A DNA stretch of 64,000 bases, from contig NZ_CP061502.1 in the NCBI RefSeq assembly GCF_014681765.1, forward strand, positions 248,001 to 312,000. The letters run 5' to 3'. The DNA comes from Roseicitreum antarcticum (GTDB lineage: Bacteria; Pseudomonadota; Alphaproteobacteria; Rhodobacterales; Rhodobacteraceae). Positions 17,699 through 26,662 of this stretch are shown piece after piece (the first letter of the stretch is position 1; every line of letters starts with the position of its first letter). The notes below the pieces were generated by a model that was not told the DNA's origin, made no database searches, and saw only the letters and a program-made list of their open reading frames with translations. The position numbers were made by a program, and so were the translations under genes.

Positions 17699-18811
17699 TC
17701 ACGCGACCCCTTGAGCCGTCTGCGTGATACGCGGACCGCGCGCCTCCAGACGTTGACCGCTGTCTGCATCGAAATAGTGCAGATTGGCAGTGTCATAGGA
17801 CAGGTGGATAGGGTGATTGCGGCGCAATGGGATGTGGGGCGCCAGACGGGCTGATATTTCGTGATCTGCAAAGCGGCAGATCGCCATCGTGTCGGACCCC
17901 AGCGGCTCAAACACATCTACCATCGCCTCCAGGTTGCTGGTCCCGGCCTCGGCCCAGATCAGATGTTCTGGACGGATCCCGACATCAATCCGGGCGCCAT
18001 CCTGCGCGGGGATATCCCCGATCTCCACCGTGGTATCGGCCAGACGCAGGCATGGCGTATCCCCGGTCCTGTCAATCACGCCCGACAGCACATTCATCTT
18101 CGGCGATCCGATGAATTCGCCCACGAAACGGCAATTTGGCTGGCTATAGAGGTCCATCGGCGGCCCCTCCTGCACGATGTGCCCACCGCGCAGCACCACT
18201 ACGCGATCGGCCAGCGTCATCGCCTCGGTCTGGTCATGGGTGACATAGACCGTGGTGGTGCCCAGCATCGCGTGCAGGCGTTTGATCTGGGTGCGCATTT
18301 CCACCCGCAACTTGGCGTCGAGGTTGCTGAGGGGTTCATCGAACAGAAAAACTGATGGTTCGCGCACGATAGCCCGCCCCATGGCGACACGCTGTCGCTG
18401 CCCGCCGGACAACTGGCCTGGCTTGCGTCCGAGCAAGTCTTCGATCTGGAGCAATCGCGCGGCATTTTCAACCATGGGGGTGATGTCGGCGGCCTTCCAG
18501 CCGCGCATCTTCAGCCCGAAACCGATGTTCTCGCGGATCGACATATGTGGGTACAGGGCATAATCCTGAAATACCATTGCTACATCGCGTCCGCGCGGTT
18601 CCACCTCGTTGACCACCCGTCCGCCGATCCGCAATGTCCCGCCCGAGATTTCCTCCAGACCCGCAATCATCCGCAATATGGTCGATTTCCCGCATCCCGA
18701 CGGGCCGACAAAGGCGACGAACTCACCGTCATTCACCGAGAGATCCACACCGTGGATGGCACGGAGCCCGCCATAATCCTTCACAATCTTACTGAGGCTG
18801 ATGTCGGCCAT
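17699..18811 (-). CDS. Carbohydrate ABC transporter ATPase, MalK/UgpC type
   Basis: A 370-residue ATPase of the CUT1 class. Walker A is GPSGCGKST (about 36-44), the signature is LSGGQRQRVAMGRA, Walker B is VFLFDEPLSNLDAKLR and the H-loop is YVTHDQTEA. The C-terminal third is a TOBE domain with the conserved GIRPEHL. I chose the ATG at 18811 (MADISLSK); the frame to the right is the regulatory gap. It is transcribed away from the GntR gene while its SBP and permeases are on the other strand at 20567-23604, so this is a divergent locus with one shared control region. Confidence 0.93.
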   Translation of the reverse strand: MADISLSKIVKDYGGLRAIHGVDLSVNDGEFVAFVGPSGCGKSTILRMIAGLEEISGGTLRIGGRVVNEVEPRGRDVAMVFQDYALYPHMSIRENIGFGLKMRGWKAADITPMVENAARLLQIEDLLGRKPGQLSGGQRQRVAMGRAIVREPSVFLFDEPLSNLDAKLRVEMRTQIKRLHAMLGTTTVYVTHDQTEAMTLADRVVVLRGGHIVQEGPPMDLYSQPNCRFVGEFIGSPKMNVLSGVIDRTGDTPCLRLADTTVEIGDIPAQDGARIDVGIRPEHLIWAEAGTSNLEAMVDVFEPLGSDTMAICRFADHEISARLAPHIPLRRNHPIHLSYDTANLHYFDADSGQRLEARGPRITQTAQGVA

Positions 18812-18840
18812 GGCGCATGTCTCCCGTGTAGCACAAAAAG

Positions 18841-18897
18841 GGGCTTGCATTATTGATAATTTAAGGATTATCGTTATTGATAATGCAAAGCAAGCCC
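18841..18897. promoter_or_regulatory. Divergent operator between the MalK-type ATPase and the GntR gene
   Basis: The 11-mer TTATTGATAAT occurs twice, at 18850-18860 and 18874-18884, 24 bases apart, with an ATTATC copy (18867-18872) in reverse orientation between them. An outer inverted repeat TTGCATTAT/ATAATGCAA and GGGCTTG/CAAGCCC encloses the array. The region is AT-rich against GC-rich surroundings and lies between divergent start codons. It is the likely binding site of the GntR-type regulator encoded at 18932. Confidence 0.65.
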
Positions 18898-18931
18898 TAA
18901 AGCCAGTGCAGATCAAAGGAGCGGCGACAAC

Positions 18932-19630
18932 ATGGCTGTTGAAAGTTTCAACACACCATCGGTAACGGATCTGGTCCCGCGACAGTCAAGCCGCCGCAGC
19001 CATCTGCTGTTCGTTGCGCTTCAGAAGGAAATCGTTCTGGGCGTCCTGCCGCCGGATCAGGCGCTGACTGAACTGGACCTTGCGCAGCGGTTTCGGTGTA
19101 GCCAGGGCACAGTCCGTGAAGCGCTGATGCAGTTGAACGAAGAGGGCCTCGTGATACGGCTACCCAACCGTGGGACACATGTGGCGCCCTGTCATGCAGA
19201 TGATGCCCGTGCATTGTTGTCGGTGCGGCGCGGCGTTGAATGCGATCATCTGGATCGGGTGGTTGCCCGGGCGGATGACCGGCTGCGGGTCGCCTTGCGC
19301 GATTTGCTGAATGCAATGCGCAATGCTGCCCGGGATGGGGATGAATACCTGCTTTCGGTGCACGACCGGGCCTTTCATGCCCGGCTGTTTGATGCTGCCG
19401 AATTGCCGCTGGTGGCGCCGATCCTGACCCGGTGTCTGATTCACAACCATCGGTTCAAGATCCTGAATTCGCGGCCCAATCGCGCGCTGGAAGAAACAGC
19501 CGAACGGCATGTGCCGATCCTCGCGGCGTTAGATTCGCGCGATGTGGTGCGACTGCGCAGCGTGCTGGCCCATCACATTGCCACGATCGTCGATTTCGGT
19601 CCCGATCTGACCGGCGGGCCTGCGTCATGA
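18932..19630 (+). CDS. GntR family (FadR/FCD subfamily) transcriptional regulator
   Basis: A 232-residue regulator. The winged HTH is at about residues 25-90 (LAQRFRCSQGTVREALMQLNEEGLV), followed by an all-helical FCD ligand domain with His residues that could bind a metal (HDRAFHARLFDAAE and HHIATIVDF). AAAGGAG precedes the start. Its stop codon overlaps the esterase start (ATGA), so it is the first gene of the sugar operon and probably controls both directions from the operator at 18841-18897. Confidence 0.92.
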   Translation: MAVESFNTPSVTDLVPRQSSRRSHLLFVALQKEIVLGVLPPDQALTELDLAQRFRCSQGTVREALMQLNEEGLVIRLPNRGTHVAPCHADDARALLSVRRGVECDHLDRVVARADDRLRVALRDLLNAMRNAARDGDEYLLSVHDRAFHARLFDAAELPLVAPILTRCLIHNHRFKILNSRPNRALEETAERHVPILAALDSRDVVRLRSVLAHHIATIVDFGPDLTGGPAS

Positions 19631-20538
19631 ATACCCCCACTGACACCATGCGCGATGTGTTGGCCCGGCTGGCGAAGGAAGACCGTGATCTGGCCGATCC
19701 AACGACGCTGGAACCGCAGCAAGGCCGGACGCTTGCCTTGCTGACCAACCTGCGCTGGAACGACGACCTGCCCGGCATGGCCGAGGCGCGCACCGTGATG
19801 CATGCGGGGGGTCTGCCTGCGCGCTGGGTTGTGCCGTCGAATGATAACGGGCGCGATGCGATCTTGCATGTCCACGGCGGTGGCTGGGCCTTTTGCTCGC
19901 CCAGCACCCATGAAGGCGCGGCGCGGCGGCTGGCGGTGGCCTGTGGTTGCCCTGTGCTGACATTCGATTATCGCAAATCGCCCGAACATCCGTGGCCTGC
20001 CGGATTGGACGACGTGGCCGAGGCATGGCATGGCCGCGACCCGTCGCGGCGGTGGTCAATGGCGGGCGACAGTGCGGGGGCGAACCTTGCCCTATGTGCG
20101 ATGCTGCGCCTGATTGCCGAAGGGGCCGATCTGCCCGCCCAGGCGCTGCTGTTCTATGGCGTCTATGCCGCCGATTTTCAGACAGCGTCTTATGTAGAAA
20201 ATTCCGACGGCCCGGGGCTGACCCGCGCAAAGATGCAACGCTACTGGGATTGGTACGCGCCGCAGGAAGTCCGCGCGGACCCTGAGGTCGCCCCTTTGCT
20301 GGCGGACGACGCGGCTTTGGCGGCCTTGCCGCCGCTGTATCTGAATGCTGCCACGCTCGACCCGCTGCTGTCTGATAGCGAAAATCTTGTGGCGCGGTTG
20401 CGCGCCCTTGGGCGGGATGATCCGTTCGATCGGTTCGACGGGGTTGTGCATGGTTTCATGCAGATGGGCCTTGCTTTGCCGGAGGCGCGCGAGGCTTTCG
20501 CGCGGGCAGGCAAGGTTTTTCGTGGGAGGAGCGTCTGA
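19627..20538 (+). CDS. Alpha/beta hydrolase, hormone-sensitive-lipase family esterase
   Basis: A 303-residue esterase. The oxyanion motif HGGGW lies at 83-87, the nucleophile motif GDSAG has Ser149, and the acid and base are probably Asp245 (TLDPLL) and His275 (VVHGFM). No signal peptide, so it acts in the cytoplasm. Its place between a regulator and the SBP of a sugar importer suggests that it removes an acyl group, or opens a lactone, after uptake. The exact ester is unknown. Confidence 0.88.
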   Translation: MNTPTDTMRDVLARLAKEDRDLADPTTLEPQQGRTLALLTNLRWNDDLPGMAEARTVMHAGGLPARWVVPSNDNGRDAILHVHGGGWAFCSPSTHEGAARRLAVACGCPVLTFDYRKSPEHPWPAGLDDVAEAWHGRDPSRRWSMAGDSAGANLALCAMLRLIAEGADLPAQALLFYGVYAADFQTASYVENSDGPGLTRAKMQRYWDWYAPQEVRADPEVAPLLADDAALAALPPLYLNAATLDPLLSDSENLVARLRALGRDDPFDRFDGVVHGFMQMGLALPEAREAFARAGKVFRGRSV

Positions 20539-20566
20539 CAAGGACGACAACAAGGGAGGAAAGACA

Positions 20567-21781
20567 ATGACCATCAAGAGAACACTGGGGTTGGCCTCAG
20601 TTCTGGCACTTACGGCGGGCTTGGCCCATGCTGACGGCACGGTGCGGTTCTGGTATCATTTCGACAATGCTGACAATCCGATGGATGAACTGGTCGCAGA
20701 GTTTGAGGCGGCTAATCCCGGCATCACGGTAGAAGCCGAGAATATCCCCTGGAACAGCTATTACGACCAGCTTTACACCGCGATTATCGGCGGCAACGCC
20801 CCCGATGCGGCGATGGTCAAGATGTTTGCGCAACCCCGGCTGGTAGAAATGGGGGCGCTGGAACCCATTGGCGACCGGATTGACGCCTGGGAAGGCAAGG
20901 ACGGGCTGCAGGAGAACCTTCTGGAACTGACCCGGGCAACGGATGGGCAAGCCTATTATCTGCCGGTCCAGTATGTCGTGCTCTACCTCTACTACCGCCC
21001 CGATATGTTCGAGGAACTGGGCCTTTCGGTGCCGCAAACCTGCGATGAATTCCGTGACGTCGCGCGGGCACTGACCCGTGACACCAATGGTGACGGGCAA
21101 ACCGATGTCTATGGCTTTGGGTTCCGGGGTGCTGCTGGGGGCCATGATCATTGGGGCAGCTTCACCCTCGGCCGTGAAGGCGTCAGCCTGACCGAGGGCC
21201 TGAGTTCCGCGGCCGGGATCGCCGGAACGCAGTTCGTGGCGGATCTGTTCCGCGAAGACGGCGTATTCCCGCCCTCGACCCCGAACGACGGGTTCCAGGA
21301 AATCATCGGTACCTTCAAGGCCGGGCGCACGGCCATGACCATCCACCACATCGGCTCTTCCAACGGTATGGTCGAGGCATTGGGCGACAACGTGTCGGCC
21401 ACCGTGGTGCCTGAATGCGGCGGTGGTCGCTGGACGTCGTTTGGCGACGAAAGCACCGCAGTCCTTTCCAGCGCCGAAGACAAGGACGCGGCGTGGGAAT
21501 GGATTTCGTTCCTGTCATCAGAAGGGAACAATGCCCGGTTCAATGAGGCAACGGGGCAATTGCCGGTGGTAAAGGCCGACACGGCAACCTGGTCGCTGCA
21601 TCCGCAGCGCTTCGTGCAGGCCACGGTCGATTCACTTCCCCATGCCAACCTGCTGCCCAACATGCCCGAAACCTCAGATTTCGTGAACACGGTCTGGGCC
21701 ACGGCAATGCAGCGGGTGCTGATCGGCGACATTACCGCCGAGCAGATGAACGCCGAGATCACGGATCTGTTCGCGAACTGA
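20567..21781 (+). CDS. Carbohydrate ABC transporter substrate-binding protein (MalE/UgpB type)
   Basis: A 404-residue binding protein with a signal peptide (MTIKRTLGLASVLAL, cleavage near AHA-DGT). Typical CUT1 features are FWYHFDNADNPMDELVAEFE and a ligand-contact region rich in aromatic residues. GGAGGA at 20555-20560 gives a strong ribosome site. It is 28 bases after the esterase and is followed by a stem-loop and two permeases. The MalK-type ATPase at 17699 completes the transporter. Confidence 0.92.
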   Translation: MTIKRTLGLASVLALTAGLAHADGTVRFWYHFDNADNPMDELVAEFEAANPGITVEAENIPWNSYYDQLYTAIIGGNAPDAAMVKMFAQPRLVEMGALEPIGDRIDAWEGKDGLQENLLELTRATDGQAYYLPVQYVVLYLYYRPDMFEELGLSVPQTCDEFRDVARALTRDTNGDGQTDVYGFGFRGAAGGHDHWGSFTLGREGVSLTEGLSSAAGIAGTQFVADLFREDGVFPPSTPNDGFQEIIGTFKAGRTAMTIHHIGSSNGMVEALGDNVSATVVPECGGGRWTSFGDESTAVLSSAEDKDAAWEWISFLSSEGNNARFNEATGQLPVVKADTATWSLHPQRFVQATVDSLPHANLLPNMPETSDFVNTVWATAMQRVLIGDITAEQMNAEITDLFAN

Positions 21782-21794
21782 ACGTAAGATGATC

Positions 21795-21823
21795 TGACAG
21801 GGGGCCCGCGTGGTGCCCTGTCA
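21795..21823 (+). other. Intercistronic stem-loop behind the SBP gene
   Basis: TGACAGGG (21795-21802) and CCCTGTCA (21816-21823) pair across a 13-base loop that is itself GC-rich, and TTT follows. It lies 14 bases after the SBP stop and before the first permease. Position and form match the stems behind the other SBP genes in the window, so a role in differential transcript stability or attenuation is likely. Confidence 0.6.
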
Positions 21824-21859
21824 TTTCCGCGCAGCCCGACTTCCGCAGAAAGAGTGCAA

Positions 21860-22771
21860 ATGACCAAGGCAGAAGCCCCTGACAGGCTGCACCGCCGTCC
21901 GCTGTCGCGGATCGTGCTGCCCTACGCAATGCTGTCACCCGCCGTGCTGGTCACGCTGGCCATCGTGTTCTTTCCCATGGTGCAGGCAGTATGGATGAGC
22001 TTGCATGATTATGTGCTGTTCCGCCCCAATGCTTTCGACTTTGTCGGGCTGAAGAACTTTCGCGCGGCCCTGAATGACGAAGTTTTCTGGATTTCGCTGC
22101 GCCACACGGTCATCTGGATGGCAGCGACCATTCCCGCGCAGCTTCTGCTGGGGCTGGTGACGGCGCTTTTGCTGAATCAGCCCTTCCCGTGGCGGCCCTT
22201 GGCGCGGGCGCTCATCATCATTCCCTGGGCGCTGCCCTCGGTGGTGATCGCGCTGATGTGGGTGTGGATCTATGACAGCAACTATGGCATCGCGAACGAG
22301 CTTTTGTTGCGCGTTGGCCTGATCCAGCGGGCGATCCCGTGGCTGGCCAACCCGGATACCGCGCTGGCAGCCATCATCCTGACGCTGACATGGCAGGGCT
22401 TCCCCTTCTTTGCGGTGATGATCCTTGCCGGGCTGCAATCCATTCCGCGCAGTTACTACGAGGCCGCAAGCATCGACGGGGCTAGCCCATGGCGGCAGTT
22501 CTGGCACATCACCTTGCCAGGCGTCTCGGGCGTGATCGTCACGGCCGTGTTGTTGCGCACAATCTGGGTGGCAAACAGTTTCGACGTGATTTTCGTCATG
22601 ACGGGGGGCGGGCCGGGCTATGCCACCCATACCCTGCCGCTCTATGCGTTCATCAAGGCGCGCACCAATCTGGATTTCGGATACGGGTCGGCTATTGCGA
22701 CGCTGTTTACCCTGATGCTGATGGTGATCGTGCTGCTGTATCTGCGCCGCACCGGAAAGGCGGTGCAGTGA
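21860..22771 (+). CDS. Carbohydrate ABC transporter permease (MalF/UgpA type)
   Basis: A 303-residue membrane protein with six predicted spanning segments, starting with LPYAMLSPAVLVTLAIVFF. The EAA coupling loop is YYEAASIDGASPWRQFWHITLP. ATG 21860 is preferred over a GTG six bases earlier because AGAAAGAG is spaced for it. It overlaps the next permease by one base (TGATG). Confidence 0.92.
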   Translation: MTKAEAPDRLHRRPLSRIVLPYAMLSPAVLVTLAIVFFPMVQAVWMSLHDYVLFRPNAFDFVGLKNFRAALNDEVFWISLRHTVIWMAATIPAQLLLGLVTALLLNQPFPWRPLARALIIIPWALPSVVIALMWVWIYDSNYGIANELLLRVGLIQRAIPWLANPDTALAAIILTLTWQGFPFFAVMILAGLQSIPRSYYEAASIDGASPWRQFWHITLPGVSGVIVTAVLLRTIWVANSFDVIFVMTGGGPGYATHTLPLYAFIKARTNLDFGYGSAIATLFTLMLMVIVLLYLRRTGKAVQ

Positions 22772-23604
22772 TGGCACTTCACAAACGCTCGACCCTGCGC
22801 CGTATCCTGATCGTGGATCTGCCGATGCTGGTGATCCTGACCTTCACGCTGGGCCCATATCTGTGGATGCTCATTACCTCGATCAGCCAGGAATCCACGC
22901 TGTTCACCGAGGGCCCGTCGATCTGGAACGCAACGATCGAAAACTACACCCGTTTGTTTGCGACAGTGGGCTTCGCGGGCAACATGCTTGACAGTCTGAT
23001 CGTGGCGCTTGGCACGGTGGCGGTGGGGTTGTCGCTGTCGGTGACGGCGGCTTATGCCTTCTCGCGGTTCAACTTTCGCGGCAAACGGTTCTTGATGGTG
23101 CAGTTCTTGCTGATCAACATGTTCCCGCTCGTTCTGTTGATCCTGCCGCTGTTCGTGCTGATGCGGGTTCTGGGGCTGCTTGATACCCACATTGCGCTCA
23201 TCATCGCCAACTCCACCGTGGCGATCCCGTTTTCTGTGTGGATGATGGTCAGCTACATGAACGGTATCCCGCGGTCGCTGGACGAAGCGGCAATGACTGA
23301 CGGCTGCACCCGCATGCAGGCGCTGCGTCGCGTGATCTTGCCGCTGTGCATGCCCGGCATCATCGCCACCGGGATTTATATCTTCATCACCTCTTGGAAC
23401 GAATACCTCTATGCCCTGACACTCGGGGGCCGGAACGTGCGCACGATCACTGTCGCCGTTCAGACCCTGATTGGCGAGTATGAGGTGCAATGGGGCCTGT
23501 TGACGGCGGGGGGCATCGTCGGCGCCCTGCCTGCGACGGTGCTGTTCCTGCTGGTACAAAAACGCCTGATTTCGGGCCTGACACAAGGCGCGGTCAAAGG
23601 CTGA
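22771..23604 (+). CDS. Carbohydrate ABC transporter permease (MalG/UgpE type)
   Basis: A 277-residue membrane protein with six likely spanning helices. The EAA loop reads [20 protein letters not shown], and the C-terminus [17 protein letters not shown] is the standard ending of MalG-type permeases. It pairs with the preceding permease. The start overlaps the upstream stop by one base, which indicates translational coupling. Confidence 0.93.
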   Translation: MALHKRSTLRRILIVDLPMLVILTFTLGPYLWMLITSISQESTLFTEGPSIWNATIENYTRLFATVGFAGNMLDSLIVALGTVAVGLSLSVTAAYAFSRFNFRGKRFLMVQFLLINMFPLVLLILPLFVLMRVLGLLDTHIALIIANSTVAIPFSVWMMVSYMNGIPRSLDEAAMTDGCTRMQALRRVILPLCMPGIIATGIYIFITSWNEYLYALTLGGRNVRTITVAVQTLIGEYEVQWGLLTAGGIVGALPATVLFLLVQKRLISGLTQGAVKG

Positions 23605-23621
23605 CACGGAAAGGACAGACA

Positions 23622-24509
23622 GTGGACAACCCAGTTGGCATCATCTCGATGCAGTTTACGCGGCCGTTTACCGGCAAGGATCTTCATTACTTCGCAAAGG
23701 CCGCCGACCTGGGGTTCGATTTTGTCGAACTTCTGGTGCCGGAACCCGAAGACTTTCTGCCACTGGCCGATGTCAGGGCGGCAGCGGCGGATGCGGGGCT
23801 GTTTCTGGTGCTGGCCGCGCGGGTGAACCCCTGGCGCAGTATCGCATCGGACGACGTGGCGAACCGGCAAGGCGGCATTGATTACCTGAAACAGACGGTG
23901 GATGTGGCTGCCGAACTGGGCGTCGCCGTCGTCGGCGGGCCGCTCTACGGTGAGCCCATGGTCTTTGCCGGTCGCCCACCGGTGCCGCGCAGCGATGCCG
24001 ACATCGCGACCCGTGCGGCACGCACCATCGACGGGCTGGCCCAGGTGGCCCCCGTGGCACGTGGCGCGGGTGTGGTGTTCGGGTTGGAACCGTTGAACCG
24101 GTTCGAGACCGATATCGTGTCCACAACGCGGCAGGCGATTGAAGTGGTCGATGCCGTGGGGGATGCCGGGCTGGGCATCATGTTGGACACGTTTCACATG
24201 AACATGGAGGAACGCTCCATTCCCGATGCAATCCGCCTTGCAGGCAACCGGATCGTGCATTTCCAGGCCAATGAAAACCATCGCGGGCATGCCGGTACCG
24301 GGCATATCGACTGGCCCGCCGTCATGCGCGCGCTGCATCACGCAGGCTACACGGGACCAATCGCGCTGGAGCCGTTTCGCCGCGCCGATGACAGGGTGGC
24401 GCTGCCCATCGCCCATTGGCGCGCCCCGCAGGAGGACGAATCCGACAAATTGCGCGCCGGTCTGGGGGTGATCCGCAACGCGCTGGCACTGGCAGGGGTA
24501 GACCAATGA
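23622..24509 (+). CDS. Sugar epimerase/isomerase, xylose-isomerase-like TIM barrel
   Basis: A 295-residue protein similar to the D-tagatose/D-psicose 3-epimerase and hydroxypyruvate isomerase group. Metal and catalytic ligands are recognisable: Glu in [12 protein letters not shown], Asp/His in [11 protein letters not shown], the segment [16 protein letters not shown] and the last Glu in ALEPF. It uses a GTG start at 23622 with GGAAAGGA just upstream; no ATG fits the family N-terminus. It probably interconverts the imported sugar or sugar acid before the next gene's product oxidises it. Substrate unknown. Confidence 0.87.
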   Translation: MDNPVGIISMQFTRPFTGKDLHYFAKAADLGFDFVELLVPEPEDFLPLADVRAAAADAGLFLVLAARVNPWRSIASDDVANRQGGIDYLKQTVDVAAELGVAVVGGPLYGEPMVFAGRPPVPRSDADIATRAARTIDGLAQVAPVARGAGVVFGLEPLNRFETDIVSTTRQAIEVVDAVGDAGLGIMLDTFHMNMEERSIPDAIRLAGNRIVHFQANENHRGHAGTGHIDWPAVMRALHHAGYTGPIALEPFRRADDRVALPIAHWRAPQEDESDKLRAGLGVIRNALALAGVDQ

Positions 24510-25501
24510 TCAATATCGGATGGATCGGCTGCGGCCGTCATGCGCGGCAGATGCTGCTGCCGCAGATGGGCCGCAACGGCATGCGCATCGCCGCATTGTG
24601 CGACCGGGATGGCCCTGCGATGGCGCAGGTCGCCGCCGAGTATGGTGTGACCTCGCTGCACAATGATTATCAGTCGTTGATTGCCACGCCGGGGTTGGAT
24701 GCAATCGGCATGGCTGTGGGTCCTGACCTTCATCACGCCGCAACCCTTGCGGCGTTGGCACGCGGCCTGCCGGTGTTCATGGAAAAACCCCCCGCCGCCA
24801 ATGCCGAAGGCGCCCGCGAAATTGCGCGCGCTGCGCAAACGGCTGGCAAACCCGTGATCGTGGGTTTCATGAAGCGCTATGCCACCGGCAACCGCATCGC
24901 AAAGAACGTGTTGGAACAGGGCGGCTTTGGCCGGGTTCTGGGGATTACCGGCGCCTACATGACCGCTCCCACCTATTTCGTGGGTGAACCGGATTACACC
25001 GGGTTTTTCCTGCACCATTGCGTTCACTACATGGATCTTATCCCGTGGTTCGCTGCGGAGGATTTCGGTGAAATGCAGGTGCGCAGCGTATCGCCACAGC
25101 CCGGTAAGCTGTTGTTGCATCTGAACTTTACCACAGCCAGCGGGGTGATCGGCAATGTGGTGATGGGGACGGTGCAGTCGCGCGGCACCCCAATGGAGGA
25201 AATCCGCATCATGGGCGACCATGCACGCCTGCATGTGGACAACGTCATAAATGTTGCCCTGTACCGCGATCCGCCATTCAAGGCCGATGACTCTGCCGCA
25301 ACGCTGGATCCGGCTTGCGACACGCTGAGCTGGACGCCGAACTTTACCGCTGCGGCAAGCGAAGATCACAAAGGCTATGGCGCCCTCCTGGCTGACGTGG
25401 GCGCGGTCTTTCGGGGCGAAACGCGGAACTTTCCTGATATTGCAGATGGTGCGCGCGCCATGGAACGCCTGGAACGCATGGTCGCACAAATTCAGACCTG
25501 A
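24506..25501 (+). CDS. Gfo/Idh/MocA family oxidoreductase
   Basis: A 331-residue NAD(P)-dependent dehydrogenase. The N-terminal Rossmann motif is [17 protein letters not shown], and the conserved EKPPAAN segment carries the catalytic Lys. The C-terminal alpha/beta domain has the [11 protein letters not shown] motif, in which a His is normally part of the active site. It overlaps the epimerase through ATGA and ends the operon. It likely oxidises the sugar released or epimerised by the preceding genes. Confidence 0.9.
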   Translation: MINIGWIGCGRHARQMLLPQMGRNGMRIAALCDRDGPAMAQVAAEYGVTSLHNDYQSLIATPGLDAIGMAVGPDLHHAATLAALARGLPVFMEKPPAANAEGAREIARAAQTAGKPVIVGFMKRYATGNRIAKNVLEQGGFGRVLGITGAYMTAPTYFVGEPDYTGFFLHHCVHYMDLIPWFAAEDFGEMQVRSVSPQPGKLLLHLNFTTASGVIGNVVMGTVQSRGTPMEEIRIMGDHARLHVDNVINVALYRDPPFKADDSAATLDPACDTLSWTPNFTAAASEDHKGYGALLADVGAVFRGETRNFPDIADGARAMERLERMVAQIQT

Positions 25502-25614
25502 GTGTCCTGCCACCCGCGTAGATTTCCCCAATGCCTCCGTCCTGCCTTGTAGCGTTGTGGGGTCGTTCCGGCTGCCAGACGGTGGGCCGCGCCGACCATT
25601 CAATGCTCGTTGCG

Positions 25615-25731
25615 CTAGCCTTCCGGCGCCGGATTACGTGCGAGGAAAACCCCCACGAGCACGAGCACGAACACCAGCGCCATGCCGCCAATCCCGATCC
25701 CAACGATCAGCGGATCGGATTGCACTTTCAT
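25615..25731 (-). CDS. Small hydrophobic membrane protein, 38 residues or longer
   Basis: From ATG at 25731 the frame encodes 38 residues, of which about 22 form one strongly hydrophobic helix (IGIGGMALVFVLVLVGVFLA), ending in ARNPAPEG. The same frame stays open upstream to the end of the DUF302 gene and would add a second hydrophobic segment (CAAIGAGLIVLAA). A longer protein with two helices and a non-ATG start is therefore possible. It lies about 50 bases downstream of DUF302 in the same direction and may be co-transcribed. I do not recognise a family. Confidence 0.45.
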   Translation of the reverse strand: MKVQSDPLIVGIGIGGMALVFVLVLVGVFLARNPAPEG

Positions 25732-25780
25732 CGCGGCAAGGACGATCAGTCCGGCACCAATGGCTGCGCACAGGCCTGAC

Positions 25781-26167
25781 TCAGATCGCCGCGACGGCCT
25801 TCGTCAGCATGTCGCGGACCTGGCCCGCGATGGCCGTCAGTTCCGCATTCGCGATCGCCTGCATCGACGCCACCGGGTCTACCGCACTGACCTCAACGCC
25901 GCCTTCGGTTTCGCGCAAAATGACGTTGCAGGGCAGCATCGCACCAACCCGGGGTTCGATCCCGATGGCCTGATGCGCCATCTTGGGGTTGCACGCGCCC
26001 AGGATGCGATAGGCCGACATATCGACATCGAGCTTCTTTTTCATTGTGGCTTTGACGTCAATTTCGGTCAACACGCCGAAACCATGGTCCGCCAACGCTT
26101 TGCGTGCACGCGCGTCAACATCGTCGATGCCTGCGTCCGAGATCATGCGATCAATGGTGTACGTCAT
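25781..26167 (-). CDS. DUF302 domain protein
   Basis: A 128-residue protein of the DUF302 family, which is of unknown or only loosely assigned function; a link to sulfur or redox chemistry has been suggested for some members. Family traits are the early DVDARARKALADHGFGVLTEIDV segment, ILGACNPKMAHQAI with one Cys, and LPCNVILRE with a second Cys. The ATG at 26167 has AAAGGA upstream; the longer frame adds an unlikely leader. The small membrane protein lies downstream in the same direction. Confidence 0.88.
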   Translation of the reverse strand: MTYTIDRMISDAGIDDVDARARKALADHGFGVLTEIDVKATMKKKLDVDMSAYRILGACNPKMAHQAIGIEPRVGAMLPCNVILRETEGGVEVSAVDPVASMQAIANAELTAIAGQVRDMLTKAVAAI

Positions 26168-26578
26168 CGGTAAATCCTTTTGTGTATTCTCTGAAGAATT
26201 GGTTTTGGGCGCGGCCCCGAGCAAAATCGCAGGCGCGCGCGTCAGCAGGCCAAAGCCTTCCTGGCAATCCGTTCGAGGGGCTGTTTCGTTCCATCTCATC
26301 AACGAATGGGTGCGTTTTCCACCCTCAAGTTGTGCCTTCGACCCTGTTTTTGCAACATCATGGGGCAGGACTGTGTGGTACAGGGGCCTGCAGCATCATT
26401 GGGGCACCCTCACTGACGGACCCGCCCTGGGGCCGAGGGTGTCGCGGTGAATTCGGTCACCCATTCCCCGGAAAGCCGGGTTTTCATGGCTTGTCGCAGA
26501 GAAATTCGCGGCGCCCTGCGGCCAGATTTCACCAACTTTTTATAACGCATGGATCATATGTCGGCTTTATAACTCAAC
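26168..26578. other. Long non-coding stretch upstream of DUF302 and hipBA
   Basis: I see no gene here. It must contain the promoter of the minus-strand DUF302 gene near its left end. GCACCCTC (26404-26411) and GAGGGTG (26435-26441) can pair, and CCCGG/CCGGG with an AAAG loop (26467-26480) is followed by TTTT (26481-26484), which looks like a small intrinsic terminator on the plus strand. Such elements could close a short non-coding transcript, but nothing proves one exists. Confidence 0.35.
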
Positions 26579-26641
26579 GATCATAATCATACTTTATGAT
26601 CCAGGCAGCATATTGACACTTAATGATCCTGGGAACATAAT
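26579..26641 (+). promoter_or_regulatory. hipBA promoter with operator repeats
   Basis: A near-consensus sigma-70 promoter is visible: TTGACA at 26613-26618 and CATAAT at 26636-26641, with 17 bases between them. An inverted repeat GATCATAA (26579-26586)/TTATGATC (26594-26601) lies just upstream. ATGATCC recurs, followed by AGG at 26597-26605 and by TGG between -35 and -10 (26623-26632). HipB-type antitoxins repress their own promoter, so these repeats are likely HipB operators. Confidence 0.65.
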
Positions 26642-26662
26642 TCAGGTGGAAGGATCACCCCG

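Noticed and set aside
17458-17727. Plus-strand frame of 89 residues behind the deoxyribose-type operon
   Set aside because: It begins inside the terminator stem, runs into the antisense of the ATPase gene and has no ribosome site or family.
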